Positions 19,563 to 20,169 of a DNA stretch of 20,169 bases are shown one piece after another (within the stretch, counting starts at the first letter, position 1; every line of letters starts with the position of its first letter). Position numbers and translations under genes: made by a program. This DNA is from a virus: IMG/VR virus record IMGVR_UViG_3300009159_000431, positions 1 through 20,169 of that record. One strand, 5' to 3'. Below the pieces are notes generated by a model. That model saw only the letters and a list, made by a program, of their open reading frames with translations. It did not search any database and was not told where the DNA came from.

Positions 19563-20169
19563 CTAATGCTTTAGCCTTTGCAGGACGACCTCTCTTTTTA
19601 GCTGTATCAGATGTAGTAGATTCAACTATAACACCATCCAATTCTGCGGCTTCTTTCATTAATCGAGTTGATTCTGCTAATAAGCCTTTAGCTTCAGCAT
19701 CCATTTTAGATGCCTGTTGACGTAGATTGTTTGCGATTGCATTGTCAGATAATATATCACTTGATGCCACTTTAACAGGTGGAGACTTTTTATTATCACG
19801 CATTTTTTTAGCAACAGTTGCAGGATCTTGAATCCCTCGACTTTGATCAATTTCTGCTAGACGCTTTACTGCTTCTTCCCCTTGTTCCATTTCAGTCAAA
19901 ATTTTGTTCAAGTCAACTAATTTAATTTTAGTATTGGAATTAGGAGTCATAATGACAGCATCAGTTTGAACTTTTTTGATCAAACCTTCTGAATGTAAAA
20001 CTTGTAAAATATACTTGCCTTCAGCAGTATGAGTGCGATTTAACGCATCTGCTAAATTCTTACTATTCTGTCCAATATCACTTTCAATACATTTCATCAT
20101 TGGGTCATGTACATGACGATTCAATGTGTCGGTAAAAGTAACAAGCGCCATGTGTGGTTCGCCGGGTAC
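19558..20169 (-). CDS. Unknown protein with AT-hook-like tail, 5' end uncertain
   Basis: At least 197 aa are encoded from ATG 20151, but the frame stays open to the right edge (six more codons, GTA...CAC) and no Shine-Dalgarno sequence or octamer precedes that ATG, so the true start probably lies outside the window. The first 75 residues (SKNLADALNRTHTAEGKYIL, then HSEGLIKKVQTD) have the rhythm of a winged-helix-like domain. A long helical, alanine/lysine/glutamate-rich region follows (SKMDAEAKGLLAESTRLMKE). The protein ends in KKRGRPAKAKALA, a typical AT-hook core (RGRP flanked by lysines), suggesting binding to AT-rich DNA. The combination suggests a DNA-binding structural or regulatory protein; the family is unknown to me. 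Confidence 0.72.
   Translation of the reverse strand, partial: VPGEPHMALVTFTDTLNRHVHDPMMKCIESDIGQNSKNLADALNRTHTAEGKYILQVLHSEGLIKKVQTDAVIMTPNSNTKIKLVDLNKILTEMEQGEEAVKRLAEIDQSRGIQDPATVAKKMRDNKKSPPVKVASSDILSDNAIANNLRQQASKMDAEAKGLLAESTRLMKEAAELDGVIVESTTSDTAKKRGRPAKAKALA

Noticed and set aside
1-20169. CRISPR arrays, tRNA genes, insertion sequences, integrase or attachment sites
   Set aside because: No regularly spaced repeats, cloverleaf sequences with CCA-type ends, transposase motifs or flanking direct repeats were seen on reading both strands.

Overview
The window looks like part of the genome of a T4-like tailed phage (myovirus lineage), probably a marine phage infecting a Gram-negative bacterium. 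The support is a T4-type recombination and replication set (UvsW, UvsX, a UvsY-like protein and gp32), a T4-type terminase large subunit (gp17), ThyA, T4-like late promoter octamers (NATAAATA), and paired lysis lipoproteins that only make sense in a cell with an outer membrane. The DNA is AT-rich, the genes are very tightly packed, and every gene but one lies on the minus strand. The host assignment (marine, perhaps alphaproteobacterial) is inference from general resemblance to marine T4-like phages, not proof.

Reading in the direction of transcription (right to left): 20151-19254 holds two small unknown genes that end in a strong intrinsic terminator. Next to that terminator is a perfect sigma70 promoter for thyA, an unknown 81-aa gene and an NAD-dependent sugar epimerase. 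From 17081 to 16088 lies a chain of three overlapping lysis-type genes: a membrane protein with a coiled coil and two lipoproteins. It meets, tail to tail, the only plus-strand gene, a secreted thermonuclease (15651-16091). From 15590 to 10025 are late structural and packaging genes: a tail-fibre-like protein, a 122-aa protein, a methyltransferase, a 93-aa protein, a LamG adhesin and TerL, followed by a 631-aa unknown protein.

From 7956 to 4029 is the DNA-recombination operon: gp32, a BPSL0761-like small protein, uvsX, an acidic small protein, a uvsY-like gene and an unknown 279-aa gene. From 3932 to 2231 are three genes, each with its own near-identical consensus sigma70 promoter cassette: two small unknown proteins and an AAA+ ATPase. 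At the left end are a protein with a HARP-like domain and the 5' part of uvsW, which overlap by 14 bases.

The regulation is unusually readable. There are six sigma70-type promoters, five of them with TTGACA, N17 and TATAAT/TATACT. There are eight T4-like late promoter octamers, several of which sit only 4-5 bases before a start codon with no Shine-Dalgarno sequence, so leaderless late mRNAs are predicted. The gp32 leader has tandem late and early promoters and a hairpin placed like the T4 gene 32 autoregulatory operator. No tRNA, CRISPR array, insertion sequence or integrase was seen.
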